Program-made: the position numbers and the translations under genes
Shown: in pieces, positions 1-14,235 of the stretch
Layout: each line of letters starts with the position of its first letter
Numbering within the stretch: position 1 is the stretch's first letter
Notes under the pieces: model-generated
Databases searched by the model: none
Seen by the model: the letters and a program-made list of their open reading frames with translations, nothing else
Told to the model about the DNA's origin: nothing
Origin: Aquilaria yunnanensis
Lineage: Eukaryota > Streptophyta > Magnoliopsida > Malvales > Thymelaeaceae
Assembly (NCBI GenBank): GCA_039654915.1
Contig: CM077599.1
Coordinates: 26,721,501-26,785,500, forward strand
Direction: 5' to 3'
DNA: 64,000 bases

Positions 1-62
1 CCTTATCTTCCCCCCATGCAAAGCAAAGTTGCTTGGACAATATAAAACAAATATAAACTCAC

Positions 63-3000
63 CCCAAAAGTAACCAACCCTGGACCCCTAGCATTTGGTC
101 TCAAACCTTCCACGCTATCATTTTCCGTAGGATCAGACCTAAAGAAGAATGCCAAAAGAAAGTTGTTAACAAACTGAACACATGCACACTCACATCAAGA
201 GCCAAAATCAATATGGATGCTCTTACCACAACAGATCCATAAGAATAATTGAACCTGCATCCATTGTTATTGGACGCTGAATATTCTCAATCTGTTCAAG
301 ATGGTTTATTGACCGACCAATTCCACCATGCATACAAATGATTTTCTTTTCAATTAGAGCTGCTAAGGGAAGCCAATTGAACAAACGATTTATCCGGTGC
401 CACACCCATATTCCATCCCTCTCCCCCTGTTACCAGATTCAGGGTAGACAATGGATTAACTGAAGCACTAATGGATACGAAGAAATTTTTTTTGCCAATA
501 TACCATACCATTCGTTCAATACACTCAATTCGGAATCCAAAAAGTGCATTTATGTCAGCAGCTTCATGGTTCCCACGAATTAAATGAACGTTATAGGGAT
601 ACTCAACCTGTAATGATCAGAATACATTTTAAAAAAAAATTGGCTCATTAATCCTAAATAAAGCCTTCAAAATGGAAACTAAGCATTGACTTGAGTTATC
701 TCAAAATTTATAGAACACCTTTAAAGCAAGTAGAAGGGTAATGGTTTCCAAGCTGTGTTGACCACGGTCCACATAGTCTCCTAGGAAGAGATAATCAATA
801 TATCTGATAGAAGTTTATCAAAATTAGTATCAGAGCATTTAACTTTCAGGATACACTGAATAAAATACAACTTAAGAAACTATTGTTGATATCCTTGACC
901 TATTATGCAACACATCAAAGGAAAACATTCACCATGGCCAACTTAAGAAACTCACTGACAGAACTAGGACATTAAACTCTGCAAGCAATATCTCATGCAT
1001 AGTGGCCAAAATTTTACAAGAAAACAAGTTTCACCTTCTCAACCTTTCGGATGAGGGATGAAGGGAAAGAGATCAATCATTTAGAAGTGATTCTTAGAGA
1101 GGATGGTCTCCATGCTTAATAATGTCTCATTGACATATACCTACACTTGATGTACAAAAAGCCTGTTTGGCCAAGCCAAATTTCTGATATTATCTTTTCG
1201 TTATTTTCCTCTTGAAAAGCTCCAGAAGTTTATAGTTTAGGTCTATTTCAACATCCAGGAAAACTGCAAACATCATTTGGTCAAGCTTAGACTTTTCTAG
1301 CAAAAAAGCTTGCCAAAAAGTGAGAAGACCTAAATAAATACATAGCATCTTTTCATAGATGGTTCAGGATTTGTGGTGTGCCATGGTGCTTTTAGTGATA
1401 TTTTTAACCTAACCAAATATAAAAAAGAACATAAACATACTTGAGCTCGAAGAATTTGTGCCATCGTCAATATGTTCCTCCATCAATGCTATAGTTATGT
1501 AGTCGTTCTTTTTTATATCAGTTTCAAATTTCCAATCAACAATAGGCAGATATACAGACATACATGAACACATACTTCACAAGCAATATATTTATCAAAT
1601 TCTGAATGGATTCAGCCGCGCATATGGCTGAACAGGAAAGAAATCAGAGAAGTTCAGACTATACAGCCAAGTATCTAAGAGCCATGCTTTAGATTAAAAA
1701 AGAAAACATAACAAGACAAACTAGAGCACTCACAACAAGGGAACTAAAACTATGGTTAGGAGCTCATTACTCCCATATTATTTGACAAGATGTTTATTAA
1801 GTTGTCAAGAGAAAATCTCGTAAACCAAAAGCTTTTGAAACCCTGCCTGATTCTTGGGGATTTCTAGTTAAGGGATTTTCTAGAAGAAATACTCAAGACA
1901 ATGCAGGCCAAACATTGATGAGATATGCATTTCCCCATCACAGCTAAGTTTCCAATAACAAGTGTACCAAATGAACCAATCTGCAGGACAGCATATAGTG
2001 AAAAGTACAAGCACCACAATCCTGCCTTGCATGAACAGTGAACACTGCTATGAATCAGAAACTTCTGCTCTACATCTTAAATCATGCAATAAAAGCTAAT
2101 CATTATTCACAGAACACTTACGCAATATCCCCAGCCGTTGAAGGAGCACCATACTCATCAAAAAGACGCATGAGATCTCCAAATTGTCCGTGCAGATCAC
2201 CAAATATCTTAATTGGAGCCCCCAGCTGCAAAACACTTGGCTCACTAGAAAATATCCGTTCAGCATTATCACAAAGATCAGCTATTTCATTACAATCTAA
2301 GAAAAACTGCCTGCGAACTGGAGGCTTCCAACCACGAGGCTTCAAAAGATGAGCAATGACCTAATGAACAAAAGGTATGGTCTTCATGAGTTCAGATAAA
2401 CTATTCAATCTGAAGAAAAAAAATGTGGAAAACACTAGTTTAGAAGCTAAAACTCTTGTTTTGAATGGCAAGCTATTGTTTAGAAGCCAAAATACACAGC
2501 TTGACCACTAATTACACTTGCTTTCATCGGAAAACACTAGTTTACAAGCTAAAACTCTTGTTTCATCTTAGAAGAATGACTTCAGAAGCAAAATCACTTG
2601 CCCAATGGAAAACACAAGTTTAGAAGCTAAAACACTTGTTTTGAATGGCAAACTATTGTTTAGAAGCAAAAATACACAGCTGACCATTAATTATTATAGC
2701 TACTCGAACTGGGAAACATGCAGCTGGAAATCCAGGCCAGTTCAATGTTCTTCCTCTTTCCTATATTAGTGAAAGAGGTTTCCCATGTATGCTTATCATC
2801 CTCTTTTTTGCTTTTCCCTTCTTTCAATAGCTATATCTATTTATTGTCATGACAGATTTCTACACGTGGGCTTTCAAGTAAATACCCCATTAGCATGCAG
2901 CTTGTTATCATGTGATGAATTCCACACATTTGTCGATGTGTGCCTTCATTATCATACCAGTACCAGACTTACAAATACAAGAAATACCTTCTTTGGCACA

Positions 3001-6000
3001 CTGTTAATAGACATCTGCCGATCTAATAATTTTCTTGCTGCCGTTGCATTCTCTGGAGTGCCATAGCTGACCCGTCTGCCTTCATTTTCAAATTGATCAA
3101 TTGAAAGCTGCCTGACCATGCCTCCAAGAGCCCCACCAGTTTCTGCAGCTACCACCACCTGCCAGCACAAAGAGATATGTTTCTGACCATTTGCAGATAA
3201 TATGGGATTTAACAGGGATACTATGCACAATTATCACATGCTAACCAAAATAAATAATATATACTGACAGCTCTGTGATGAAGCCTAACTCCTGCTGGGA
3301 TATTGTTACTTGAACCATCTGAATCTGCCAGCTTAATCATGCTAGACATCTGTTTACCACTGGGTGTAGCCTCAGCTCCACGATCTCTATCTGGTAATTC
3401 AACTTCACCATTTTCTTGTTTTGCCTTTGCAGCTGCCAATGTGGCACTAATGGCCTCAGCTTCAGCAGCAGAGGCCTCAACCAAATACTCAACCCCTTTA
3501 CTTGTTCTCCTGCCCAAAAGTTTTACACTCGACTTTTTAACTAATATGTGTATGAGCATGTTGTGTGTAAAAAGCAGTCTGATTTCACATGTAAAACATG
3601 CTACAGAGACAGCAGTTGCCTACCGAGATGCTGGAAGCATAGCATTTTCAGTGCTAATGTCTGTATGCATGTCTCCATTTACTGGGGGAGCAACCGGGTT
3701 CCCTAGCACTACAGATCCATCGCCAACTACTTCTGGCCCTGTTTGCCTTCTATCATCCAAGAATCCATACCGTCCAGGCACCCGCCCTACTTGTCCATTA
3801 GTCACAGCTGCTGCTGCGGCTGCAGCAGAAGCTGCAACTGTTGTCTCCGCTGCAGCAAGATCTTCAGCAACAAGCAGGTCATCAAGCAACACACCTAGAG
3901 CACAATTAGACACAATAAGAATTATTAACATCATCCATTGGCCTTGGGAATCAACCAATATCTGTAAATATTTCGATAAGAGAGTAATTCTTTCTTTCTT
4001 TTTACACACGTAGTATACTATAACAAGAAATCAACTCATCTGGAAGCAAGAAAAGCTAGATACGATTATTCTTTAAAAGGCCAACCAAATATAGCAGCAT
4101 GCATAGCTTTTCATCTTACCGCCACGCAAACCACCATAAATAAATATTAAATCACCAACAGCAGCAGCTGCATGCCTGCAACGCCTTGTCAACTCAACGG
4201 AAGCATCCCCACCAGCTGCATCGGCACTGTATCTGCCTGTCCTTGGACTAGTCACAACTGATTTTGTATCACACCAAACTCCTGCCGCAGTATCTAACAC
4301 TGCAAACAAAACCAAACAATCGTTTTCAGACTTTTTAGCAGGCGCACTACATGATGTTTTATTATCACAAAAACAAATGTGTAAATACGGAGTAATTTAA
4401 CTTTCTTAGCGAAGAATTGACTGATAATTCCAGATTTTTAGAATATCTCAAAATCAAGCAAAAATCATATATTTACTTCTTATAGTATACTTTCTTCATG
4501 AACTTAGTAAGATGAGCATAACTTTGGCCCTTAACACTTACAATCCAATTTCACAGATTATATGATAACATGAAACGAAATCTCTGATCTATGGTTCCTC
4601 TAACATCTTGAACTCATCCCTTTGCCCTATTTAAATATTAGTACAAGGAAAAAAAGTGACGAGAATGGTGGAGGAAAAGTGCAAGGAACAGACAAAGCAG
4701 ATAGTGAAGACTGAAGAAAAAAAGGGCAGTACTTGATACCCATATGCACAATATGACATGGTAGGAAAAGAAAAGGAAAATACAGTAGAGAAGGAAGTCC
4801 AAGGATAGCAGAGAAACAATATATTGAAGACCAAAGATAAATCTGGCAGTTCTTGATACAAATATGGGGATTATGATATGCTGAACCGTTCATTCGCTAA
4901 GAAATTTGATGCAATATAGCATTTTTCCGCATGGCATTACAAGTGTTGGAGGTAACAAAAACGAACTCATTTAATAGTTTGGATTCTTTGGAATAAGGTA
5001 GATGAATGGAATTTTGACGATGAAACATGTATTCTCGCAGACCAAACAGTGTTTTGAAAGGCACAGAGGGCGTTTATGTACAGAGCATGAAATGAAACTG
5101 TGGGCTTCACAGTGCTAGGTAATAAATACATAAATTTACATAATCCCAGGAGCTCAATTGTAGCAATAAAATGTATCAAAACAAAGCATACACTATGCCA
5201 AGCTGTAGACATTTAACTGGTTCATTAACAAAGATAACTTATTTCTTGGGTTCAAGAACTGAAACAGACAAAATAAAATTGACACTACACTACAAAACTT
5301 GCGCAGGGTAAAAAGTTACTAGATGTCCAGAAAAGCACTTTAATTATTTTTCTCAAAAGCATGTATTTCTTTACGGTTTTTTCTTCTTTACTCTGAAAAA
5401 GACAGATAAGTTATTAAATATTAATTATTTCTAAAATAGAATTATTCAAGTGATAATAAGAAATTTAGATTACTAGGATTCGAATAGAAGAAGTTTTACA
5501 GGGGAGAAAAGAAAAAAAAAAGCATCTTTTTTTTGGTCAAAATATTGAGCCAAATGAAACCTAAACAAGAAAACTGTCAGCCAGCTTAACACAACTGCTC
5601 TGCAGTAGGGCTGCCGACAATAGTTAAGGAAGTATTAAAAAGAAAGAGAGCATGTGAACTCGGTCCCATGGGAATAAGAAAAAACAAATAGAACATCTGA
5701 AAGAATGGCGGACACACACACACACAGAGTCCGTATAGGAGACATCGCAAATACCCTCAAAATTTTAAGACTGTGGACTATGCATTAAGAACTAATGGCA
5801 ACTACTAGTACCAGATACATGTATTCAATAATTATGAATAGGTTAAAGGGATACAATTAAAATACCTGCAATGCTTGATGAATCTTCCACCATCCTCCCA
5901 CCCCCAAGTGCCCCACCCGAAACATGAAGTCGTGCATTGACAAACACCTAAATTTAAAGAACAAACAAGTGCTTAGTTTTACGTGCAAAGAAATGTGTTC

Positions 6001-9000
6001 TTTTTCTAATATTAATTGAAAGGAAATCTCATATTTTTTCTATTATGAATTTGTACATTGTTAAGCAGGACCAAGGGGTACAGCATCATAAACAAACCAA
6101 ACTATAATTCACCAACCAGAACAGAACATTTCATTTTTATGGCATCCTAATAAAAGAACTCCAACCTGATCAATGCAAGCTATACAGCAACAAAAGTCTT
6201 GACTTGCCTATCTTCAATGACCAGCAAAACCAGCCCCAAAGAGTTCAATTAGAATTCTATTTCCTCTAACTAGTGGTCTGATCCCCTGTCCTGTTCCCTA
6301 GCCTCCGCCAATGCCTAGCTATCAATAGTGAATCCCATCACCACCCTAGTGTAACCGATCACTATCCAGATCATCCAACACCATTTCGTGCCCCAAATGC
6401 CCACAACTTCGACACTTTTCATCACTATTTACTCCTTCCTAAACCTTTTTCTCTATTGAAGAGACTCCCGCCACTATGGTATTTCACTGCATGCCCTGTC
6501 AGCCATTTCTTTATTCTCATTGAGGTTAAATGGGATCATTATCTGTTGTTGAACCATGTAACTTCACATTACCATCCTCTGTTCACCCAGATGGCTCCAT
6601 GTTTGGGATATTCCAAATCATTTGTATGCAACCACCCTGTGGTTTCTGATCCCTTTTGGGGATAAAACCATTGTGGTTTGCCTTCCAACAAACTCCCAAT
6701 TCAAAAGAGAAAATAAAAAAGCCCTAGCCCATTTCAACAAAAAGAAAAATCTCCAAAATTCTAGTTCCAGATTGAGGCCAGCTCCAACATATGCAGCACT
6801 TTCCCTTTTTTCCAGTCATTCACGATTAGGGAATTAAAGAAAAGGAAAAGCTCTATCCACTGATCATCCACTTTGCTCAGTTCAGAAGGTCTGTCCATCA
6901 TTCTTGACTGGGCTTAGAAAACCTAGGACTAATCCCCACTACAATCTTCAAAAATCACAAACTCATAACATCATCTCTCCACATCTGCCAATCTGTGCAA
7001 TCCACATATAAATCTAACCTAAACTTTTCCCTCTTGGGATAGGCCACAAAACAACCTCACAACAAGACCTTCTGACCATGATCGTCATCAAAACGAAACC
7101 CCAAACAGTTCATGCTAACACAAGGTGCTAAAAGTGTGCACAAGGGTAAATTCAATTCAAATCTTCCCAAGTACCAAGACCTTAGATAGCATCACAAGCA
7201 TGGATCTAATGGTTTTGATTCATTCCATGAGTTTGGTTCCACAATAGAATACAGATACTTGAACATGACTCTAGAGCAAGATCAGGTGCTTGCTATTGTC
7301 TATTTTGGCTCTGTCACTCGATCTAAGTTCAGCTATGTTGTCAGGACATGTATGGTTTTGCGGTTTTGCTTACTATCTGCAGATAGATCATCAATTAATT
7401 CTACTAACAATACCAAGACCAAATACATTAAAAGAAAATAAAATTGTACAGCTGCATGTTGATATCTTGGCGATGGTGAGACACCAGGAGCGATTGCCCA
7501 TTCCCAGCGGCCATCCCTATGTTTGGCCAATCCATATGCACTGGCTAGTGGCTGAAATCCACATAGAAGAAATGACAACAATGGATTAACCAATCAGGAA
7601 GAATATACACCAAGAAATTCACAAACAGAAGATAAATAATATCTAGTAAATGCACTAAACTTGTGCAATAAATGTTTGATGAGAACAGATTCTGGGAAAT
7701 GCCATGAATTGGCACTTTCATAATGCTTCAATGACACAATTCATTGGAGAATTTTTAGATGGCTAAATACATTCTTCATAAGAAGCAATATATGGAGTAA
7801 TTGATTAATAATGCTTTACATGATTATTAAAATCAGTGAACAAACAATCTGGACTACCCCACCAGATAGATAGTTGACATACAAAAATGCTGGACTGAGT
7901 GATTTCCTTGCTCATTACTAACAAGATTACTGCCATATAGCATGCAGCGTCCTATTTACACTCCTCAAATTACAGCTAGCTCATTGAAGTCATAGTTCAA
8001 CAAACACTTGTGAGGGGCTAGCATAAATGATTGCAAGGTACCAGTGCTTATTGGAGCATACATATAGAGCATCAATATAATACATAGCCACCCGCGATCC
8101 AAAGAAAGAATGTTTACTTAGATCCGTTGGTTACATTCCGCCTACACTAACAACCAAATACATACAATCGCATACACACAATAAACTAATGGAGGCTACT
8201 TCAAGGCTAAGCATTAATTACATAATAAATCCCATAAAAACCAAACAACATGGTCAAGGAATCTCAGCTTACCACACTGTTTGCATCCCTTCCTCCACAA
8301 AGCAAAAGCAGGCCATCAGAGCGTGCACTTGCAGTGGCATACCTGCAAAAAATAATGAAAGCAACATCACCCAAATCCCCTGCATCTGTATGCAACAAAT
8401 GGAAATAAGCAAACACCATGACAGCAGACCACAAGATAGAAAATTCTCATTTCTGTAATGGTTAGAATATTTAAAGCATGCCTAACTATGAATGCCTAGA
8501 CATATTAGTGTAAAGCTAAAATCACATTAGCAGATTCAGAACACTTAAAGATGCTACAATTTAACAAATAACTCATTCTAATCATGACAGTGAATTAGTG
8601 TCCCTGCATTTGAAATTAAATTGAAATAAGAGCTTCAATAAAAGCAGTAACAAATTGGTACATGAAAAAGGGAGAACGATAGCTACATGCATGGAGGAGG
8701 ACCCTCTCCTTCCGGTTCCAATTTACGCCACTCGTATGGCTTGGCAGCTGTGTCCAGGGCCCATACATCAGCCAGAGGCCGCTTACCTGACAAGTACATC
8801 AAACACAACTTTAACAAAAATCCAAACTCAAATCATCTTCAGAGTATCGGAGTCAACTAATAATATGACCCACTTATGAGCAGATATATAAATCACTAAC
8901 CATCATTCCCACCAATTGCCATGAGATATCTTTGTCCCACCAAAGCCATCACATGTCCATAGCGTGGCCCCGGTCCAGGCCCTTGAACAACCACCCTGTT

Positions 9001-11832
9001 GAGTAAGTGAAATCCCTTCTTGTGAGATTACTACTATAACTATGGAGAATAAATAAGGTAGAATGATTCATCTTCAGATACTTACCGATGCCAACGTGGC
9101 CGGTGCTGTGTGAGGTCAAGAACATGAAGATCCTCAGCAGACAAACCAGCTGGACCAATCCCTCCCTGTTTGAAACAAAACTTTGCTTTAAAGAAAATAT
9201 TAAAATGCAAAAAAATTTTTTTAAAAAAAATAGTAGGATGTATTCTTTTCATGTTTCTGGAACAAACCAAGGCCTACCCTGAGCTTTCATGAATGAGTTT
9301 TCTGAAAAAACCAAGGACAGATGATATGTGGTGAACAAAAATGGCTCAGAATTGGGAAAACTTGCAATTCTTCGGACAAGAGTTCAGCACATGAATCCAG
9401 TTTCTTAACCAACATTCCCATACAACATGATCCAAGTAACCAGCTGAAAAATATAAGTAGATAGAAGAAACAATCACTCTGCTAACCTGGATAACTACCA
9501 TGGTTCCTACCGCAGTTGCCACATGCGCAGCCCTAGGGGTTGGTGGTTCTCCTAAGGGTGTAAGTCTGACAGATAACATAAACACGAGTTAAACAAAGAA
9601 TAATAGACAGAATAGAGATCCAAAAAGGAAAAACAGAAAAAAACAAACCAGCATTACCTTGACCATTTGTTAGTCAAAACATCATAACAGTGCACATCAG
9701 CAGTTGCACCAGCTAGTCCTGCATTTAAGTGACCATAAGGATTATCAAAACATAAAGCAGATATCCACGAGATTCTGATATGTTCTCTAAAAGAAAAGAG
9801 AGAAAAATATGCTACAAGCAAGAGAACTGAAGGGCATCTCTGGGTTGTTAGTGCAGAAAACAAATAATAATAATAATAAAGCAAAATTCCGGCACTCAAA
9901 AGCCATCATGTTTACCCTTAAATATCTCCTAATACAAATGTTACAATAATCAATTCTGCAACCATTTTGGCCTCACAATTCATAATGAATAATAGAACTG
10001 GATTTTAGTGGTTTAAGAAAAAAGGGATCACAAAATGAATACACTAAATCGATTTGGATCTTCCAATTGCCACACTGAAGTTCACAGCATGGCACCTTAA
10101 AATCGACGATAAAAGGTAAACTGAGGTTCACACACACTAATAACACTTTACGCAGCTGAGTATAAGATATGTTAACCTAATACTTATTCAACGTAAGCAC
10201 TGAGCTTACTGGAAAACATCCACACTAGCTTACGCAACTGGAATATTTAATATACATGACTGCAAGGCTCATTGGACCACTCATTTCCACCTCACTTGGG
10301 TAGCTGACTAATCATGCTTCACAAAAGTTCAACCTTAATTTAACATATATAGAAGATTTTCATATATGCTACACTTGGAGTGCCTTGGTAGTTTACATAT
10401 TATTGGTAAAATGCGAAAACAATAGGAAAATTGAATCCCCCAGTCTGTCATAGTGACAAATGGGTGAGGGCCGACGGACAAGCAGTCTCCACATGGTTCC
10501 CATGCCATCCAATGGCTCTCACATGGACGGTGAGGATGTGAAAGTCAAAAGTCCAAAACAATAAGACATATATGTTGGTCTCATTGATTCTATGATACAA
10601 AGAGCTTTAATAAGTACTCTTCTTCCTGGGATGTGCATAAAATTTCAAAGTTGCTGCATATTAAAGGTAATATTAAAAAAAAAAAAACTGCATTCATAGT
10701 ATTCGTCATATGATATTATCATAAATCTATAACCTTAAATTGTCCCGTATTTCTATCTTTGATTGCAAAATTATTGTTGGCACAAACTCAACTGCACAGT
10801 TTATGCATAAAAAAAGATATATCATCCTAATATTCAAATAAAACTAATTAAATCTTGCAAACGTACATATTTTATTCAAATTTCTTTTCTCTTCTGGTGA
10901 CTAGTAAATACAGCTCAAGTAAGTAAAAACATGAAGCGATTGAGAACATGACAACAGGTGCACTCAATTCTTTTTTCTTGCTTATATTTAACGCATTCCC
11001 ATTTTTAACAACTATGAAATTGGTGCTTCTATCACATAAGTAAAAGTCTGTGCATGAAAATAAGAAGCTTGAATCAATTGATGTTCTATGAAGCTTGTGT
11101 TTCTATTTTGTAACGTATATCAGTCTATAACAGTAAAATTTGTTGGTGTGACAGTGCGTGCTGCTACATTTAACTCATTCTTCAGAGGGAAGAAAAAAAA
11201 GTACGGGAGAAATTCATGGCTCTCTGATTTTTAACCCATTCACTCGATTGGTTATTAGGATTTCAACAACACAGCAAAAAATAGGAGAAAACTCTGGCAT
11301 CTAGATAATACAGTGCTTCTCGATCAATCAAACATGAAATCTTAAATCCAAAATTTAGCAATCAGCAGGAACAAAGAAACATACTTATTCCAGCGCTTCC
11401 AGCGGATGAAGGAGTCCCAGAAGCAGCGGAATTGCCCTCGAGGGCGGTGGCACCACCAAAAAGAATCAACCTGGGTCCAATGAAGCCGGGAGTGCCTTCC
11501 TCCCCGACGGCCGCCACTGCAGTTAGAGTGTGGCCGCATCTGGGACCTGGCCCGTCCTCCTTTTTCTCTATTATGGCATTGACCACCGAATACGTCGGGG
11601 CGCACCTTGGACCAACCACCGCCGTCTGCGGCGGCTGCCCCTGCACCTGCGCTGCAGACGGCTGAACCGAATGATTTGTAGACGTAGGTCCACCAGTTCC
11701 AGGCGAAGAGAGCTGGGAATCTATCTGCTGATGCGGCTGCGGCTCCCTCTCCATCGCGGTAGAAGATTGCGGAGAATTACCGTGGTTCTGACCGTGATCG
11801 GTCTCCGGCACCATTGAAGAATCCACGTCCAT
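63..11832 (-). CDS. BSL2/BSL3-like: BSL2/BSL3-type kelch-repeat serine/threonine phosphatase, 3' end missing
   Basis: Plant PPKL phosphatase: N-terminal kelch propeller, C-terminal PP1-like domain. In Arabidopsis this family (BSU1, BSL1-3) acts in brassinosteroid signalling by dephosphorylating GSK3/BIN2 kinases. Exons, 5' to 3': 11832-11385, 9718-9658, 9565-9487, 9165-9086, 8995-8901, 8786-8687, 8342-8273, 7551-7450, 5947-5866, 4299-4120, 3894-3624, 3509-3269, 3158-2988, 2360-2122, 803-719, 607-509, 426-227, 138-63. All junctions are GT-AG and keep frame, giving 893 codons. The family is about 1,000 residues, so roughly 110-120 C-terminal residues lie beyond the edge. Visible: Pro/Gln-rich N-terminus (1-75), kelch repeats (about 75-500), and metal-site motifs GDLHG (714-718), GDYVDRG (748-754) and GNHE (780-783). 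The ATG at 11832 is chosen because the protein then begins [10 protein letters not shown], as in BSL2/3; the in-frame codon five upstream is TTG. BSL2 and BSL3 cannot be told apart here. No frame damage is seen. Confidence 0.95.
2427..2690. repeat. Imperfect direct repeats inside a BSL intron
   Basis: A block of about 36 bases beginning GGAAAACACTAGTTTA recurs at 2427, 2529 and 2607 in the intron between exons 14 and 13. The first and third copies share a longer extension that includes TTGAATGGCAA. No coding role is seen. Confidence 0.7.
4300..7449 (-). other. Two long BSL introns flanking a small kelch exon
   Basis: The introns 4300-5865 and 5948-7449 (about 1.5 kb each) flank the 82-base exon 5866-5947. 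They hold a short CA run near 5710 and unremarkable AT-rich DNA. The other long BSL introns, 9719-11384 and 804-2121, likewise show no gene. Confidence 0.6.
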
Positions 11833-11957
11833 CCCTCCAACATCCAAAAACCTGGGAAATCTGACCTAGAATCGAGTCGAATTGGCGTCCCTGATCAACA
11901 TTTCAAATTCTGCTCCCCTCGAATCGAAATTCAACGAATTGCGCCCGGATCAATCAT
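11721..11957 (-). promoter_or_regulatory. Upstream ORFs in the BSL leader
   Basis: If the leader is unspliced, three ATGs precede or overlap the main start. uORF1 is 11957-11931 (8 codons plus TGA). uORF2 is 11901-11866 (11 codons plus TAG). uORF3 starts at 11843, is out of frame with the main ORF, and ends at TAG 11721, so it overlaps the first 110 or so coding bases (40 codons). Such arrangements often reduce translation of the main ORF. A leader intron removing some of them cannot be excluded. Confidence 0.5.
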
Positions 11958-11960
11958 CCG

Positions 11961-11968
11961 AAACCCTA
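11961..11968 (+). promoter_or_regulatory. Telo-box-like motif in the BSL leader
   Basis: AAACCCTA reads on the plus strand (TAGGGTTT on the gene strand), about 130 bases before the BSL start codon. Interstitial telo boxes are common near plant transcription starts. No binding can be shown from sequence. Confidence 0.35.
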
Positions 11969-12875
11969 GCTCGGATCGTGGAATCCGAAACCCGTCAACC
12001 TTGTGTCTGTGAAGAGAGAGAAATACGAAAATTTTGCCGTGGTTTTCTTTTCCTTCTTCGAGCTTTTTTTTCTTTCTGTAGCTCTATGATATCTATCTAT
12101 CGAGCCCCAGGCCGGGCGGTCGAGGAATTAGAAAAGAAAACAGGACGGAGGCAATCTCCCAAAAAGATAAAAACACGCACGTTAAAAATATCACTTCCTC
12201 CCTCCCTTTCCTCTCCTCTGAAAATTTATCTTCCACCTCCACCTTTCTCCTAGAATAATTAGAGTACAGTTTCTACTTATAAAAAAAATAAAAAGAAACA
12301 AAAAGCTTAAGCTAAAAGTGTGCATTATTATTGGGATGAAATGATGTTTGCATTTCAACGGAAGAATTACCTCTCCCTTATCTCATATTCTATTATATAT
12401 TCGGAGAATTATAAAATACTGATTGGAGTATACGAAATTATACTTATCCTTTTTTATTGGAGATGCCTCCTGAAAATCATTTGATGTTTCAATAAACCTA
12501 AATTTAGCCCCTAAAGTCCACTTTAAAGATTATAAATAGTAAATTAATTAAACTTTGAGGCTCTAGCTTTTATCTATTATGCAAGACTTCTCATAACATA
12601 CAAATTGTTTCATAAATTGTATTTTTCAAATGACATAATATACTTTTATATATAATTCCTTTTAACTTACTTTTTCAACATTTTTTTTGTTATGGTTCAA
12701 CTGCTACTTGCTTTTCATTATCCATATTCATTTTTTATTTTTACATTTTTATTTCTTATTTGCCTCCAAAATGTTATTTTTATTTTTAAATTTGGTTCTC
12801 GCTTTTTTCAAAGCTTGTTATTGTAACTATTAAATCCCTCTAATTTGAATTAATGGACCAATGGTCATTGTCTTG

Positions 12876-12881
<6 letters not shown>
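11969..12881. other. BSL 5' flank
   Basis: The first 250 bases are pyrimidine-rich on the plus strand, with CTCC and TTCC runs, and probably include the BSL core promoter. No confident TATA box was found. Beyond about 12300 the sequence becomes AT-rich with no gene. Confidence 0.4.

Positions 12882-12956
<75 letters not shown>
12882..12956. repeat. (TA)n microsatellite
   Basis: About 75 bases of uninterrupted alternating T and A. Likely polymorphic in length. Confidence 0.98.
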
Positions 12957-12958
<2 letters not shown>

Positions 12959-13290
12959 GTATTTAAGATTATTAATTTTCTTAATTAAATAATGCATTAG
13001 AAACCATTCTATTTTTAAGACATTGTAGCATTTAAAAGAAAATAATTATAGATATTTTAATAAAATTTATAATAACGATTGTAGTTTTTTCTTACTAATG
13101 GTTAAGTAGGAATCTAGGCATTTCTATATCTTTAAATTCAAAATGGGGAAAAGACAGTTAATTGCTCATTTCTTATTGAAATTAAATTAATAAAAAATCA
13201 TATAATTTTTTGAGGTATGTTAAAACTAAAATATACAACATTAACAATAGTTAATTTTCTAAATTTGATGTTGATTAAAAAAATATACTA

Positions 13291-13527
13291 CCTCTATCTA
13301 GCAAAACTTGTTCTCTTTACTATTTATAACAATTAATTCATGATTTTCTTTATTTCAAAATTTATTATAAAAATATAAAATTTTTATATGAAATTAGTAC
13401 CTTAAAGACTCTAGTTTATAAATATATTTTTTAAGAATTTTTTATAATATAAATTAATAATAATATATTTAAGTCAAACTTTAGTCAAAAAAGGAAAAAA
13501 TGGCCAATCTTTGTGAAACGAAGAGAG
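13291..13527. mobile_element. Stowaway/mariner-like MITE
   Basis: About 237 bases flanked by TA on both sides (13289-13290 and 13528-13529). The ends CCTCTATCT and AGAGAG are inverted and near-complementary. The interior closely resembles the elements near 55501 and 59505, sharing a stretch with the motif TAGTTTATAAA and another ending AAATCAAAC or AAGTCAAAC. No coding capacity. Confidence 0.6.
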
Positions 13528-13889
13528 TATATTCTTTTCCTTTCCACGATATAATTATAAATGAATTGACTAAATAAGTGGTCTCTAGTTTATTTTTCAA
13601 TTTTAAGAAAATTAATCATAATTTTGTTAAATAAGACATTCTTAAACAATGATTAATTAAAATATATATATAAATATAAAATCACAACAAAATCACTAAT
13701 CATCTATTAACTCAAACGAGGAGAATTTTAGAGTTTTCATCTTGTTTTAGGAATGAATCTTCTAATTTCTTTTGTTTTAGCTTTAGAAAAATCCTAATAA
13801 GACATACAATTATCGTAATTGACATGTTACTCCCTATTCCATTGAAGAGTTTGATATTACGTGATTGACATATTAGTCACGGTAACAAT

Positions 13890-14235
13890 AATACTCATTT
13901 CATTTTAACTTTAGTCAATTGACTATAAAATGACTTATTTTTATTTTTACATCTTTTTTACTTAAAACTAATTTTAATTAAAAGCTAATATTATGTAGTT
14001 ACAATAATCAATTGAAAATACAATTTTTATAATCTTACTAAATTTTTATGAATTTTTCTAGTTTCAAGCCTTAAAAAAGAAAAATTTATAAAAATTTAAC
14101 AACATCATAAAAATTACTTTCAAATTGATTATTCTATCTACATAATATTGGCTTTCAAATAAAATTAGTTTCAGGTAAAAAAGATGTAAAAGTAAAAAAA
14201 AAAGTTAGTTGACTTTAGCTCAAACGAATTGGCCC
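13890..14235. mobile_element. Hairpin MITE, family C copy 1
   Basis: Two arms of about 150 bases are inverted repeats of each other; motifs such as AAACTAATTTTA and CTTTTTTACTT recur in reverse complement in the right half. The same structure is found at 61148-61465. The outer ends are approximate because the last bases have diverged. Confidence 0.6.

Noticed and set aside
3303..4013. 236-codon plus-strand open frame
   Set aside because: It is antisense to BSL exons 11 and 12, which carry the conserved protein on the minus strand.
6456..7589. Several plus-strand open frames in the BSL intron and exon 8 region
   Set aside because: Intronic, or antisense to the kelch exon 7450-7551; no independent evidence.
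11833..11847. Five extra N-terminal codons for BSL
   Set aside because: The upstream in-frame codon is TTG, not ATG; the conserved start is the ATG at 11832.
12882..12956. Possible CRISPR-like or regulatory repeat
   Set aside because: It is a plain TA dinucleotide run in a plant genome; no spacer structure.
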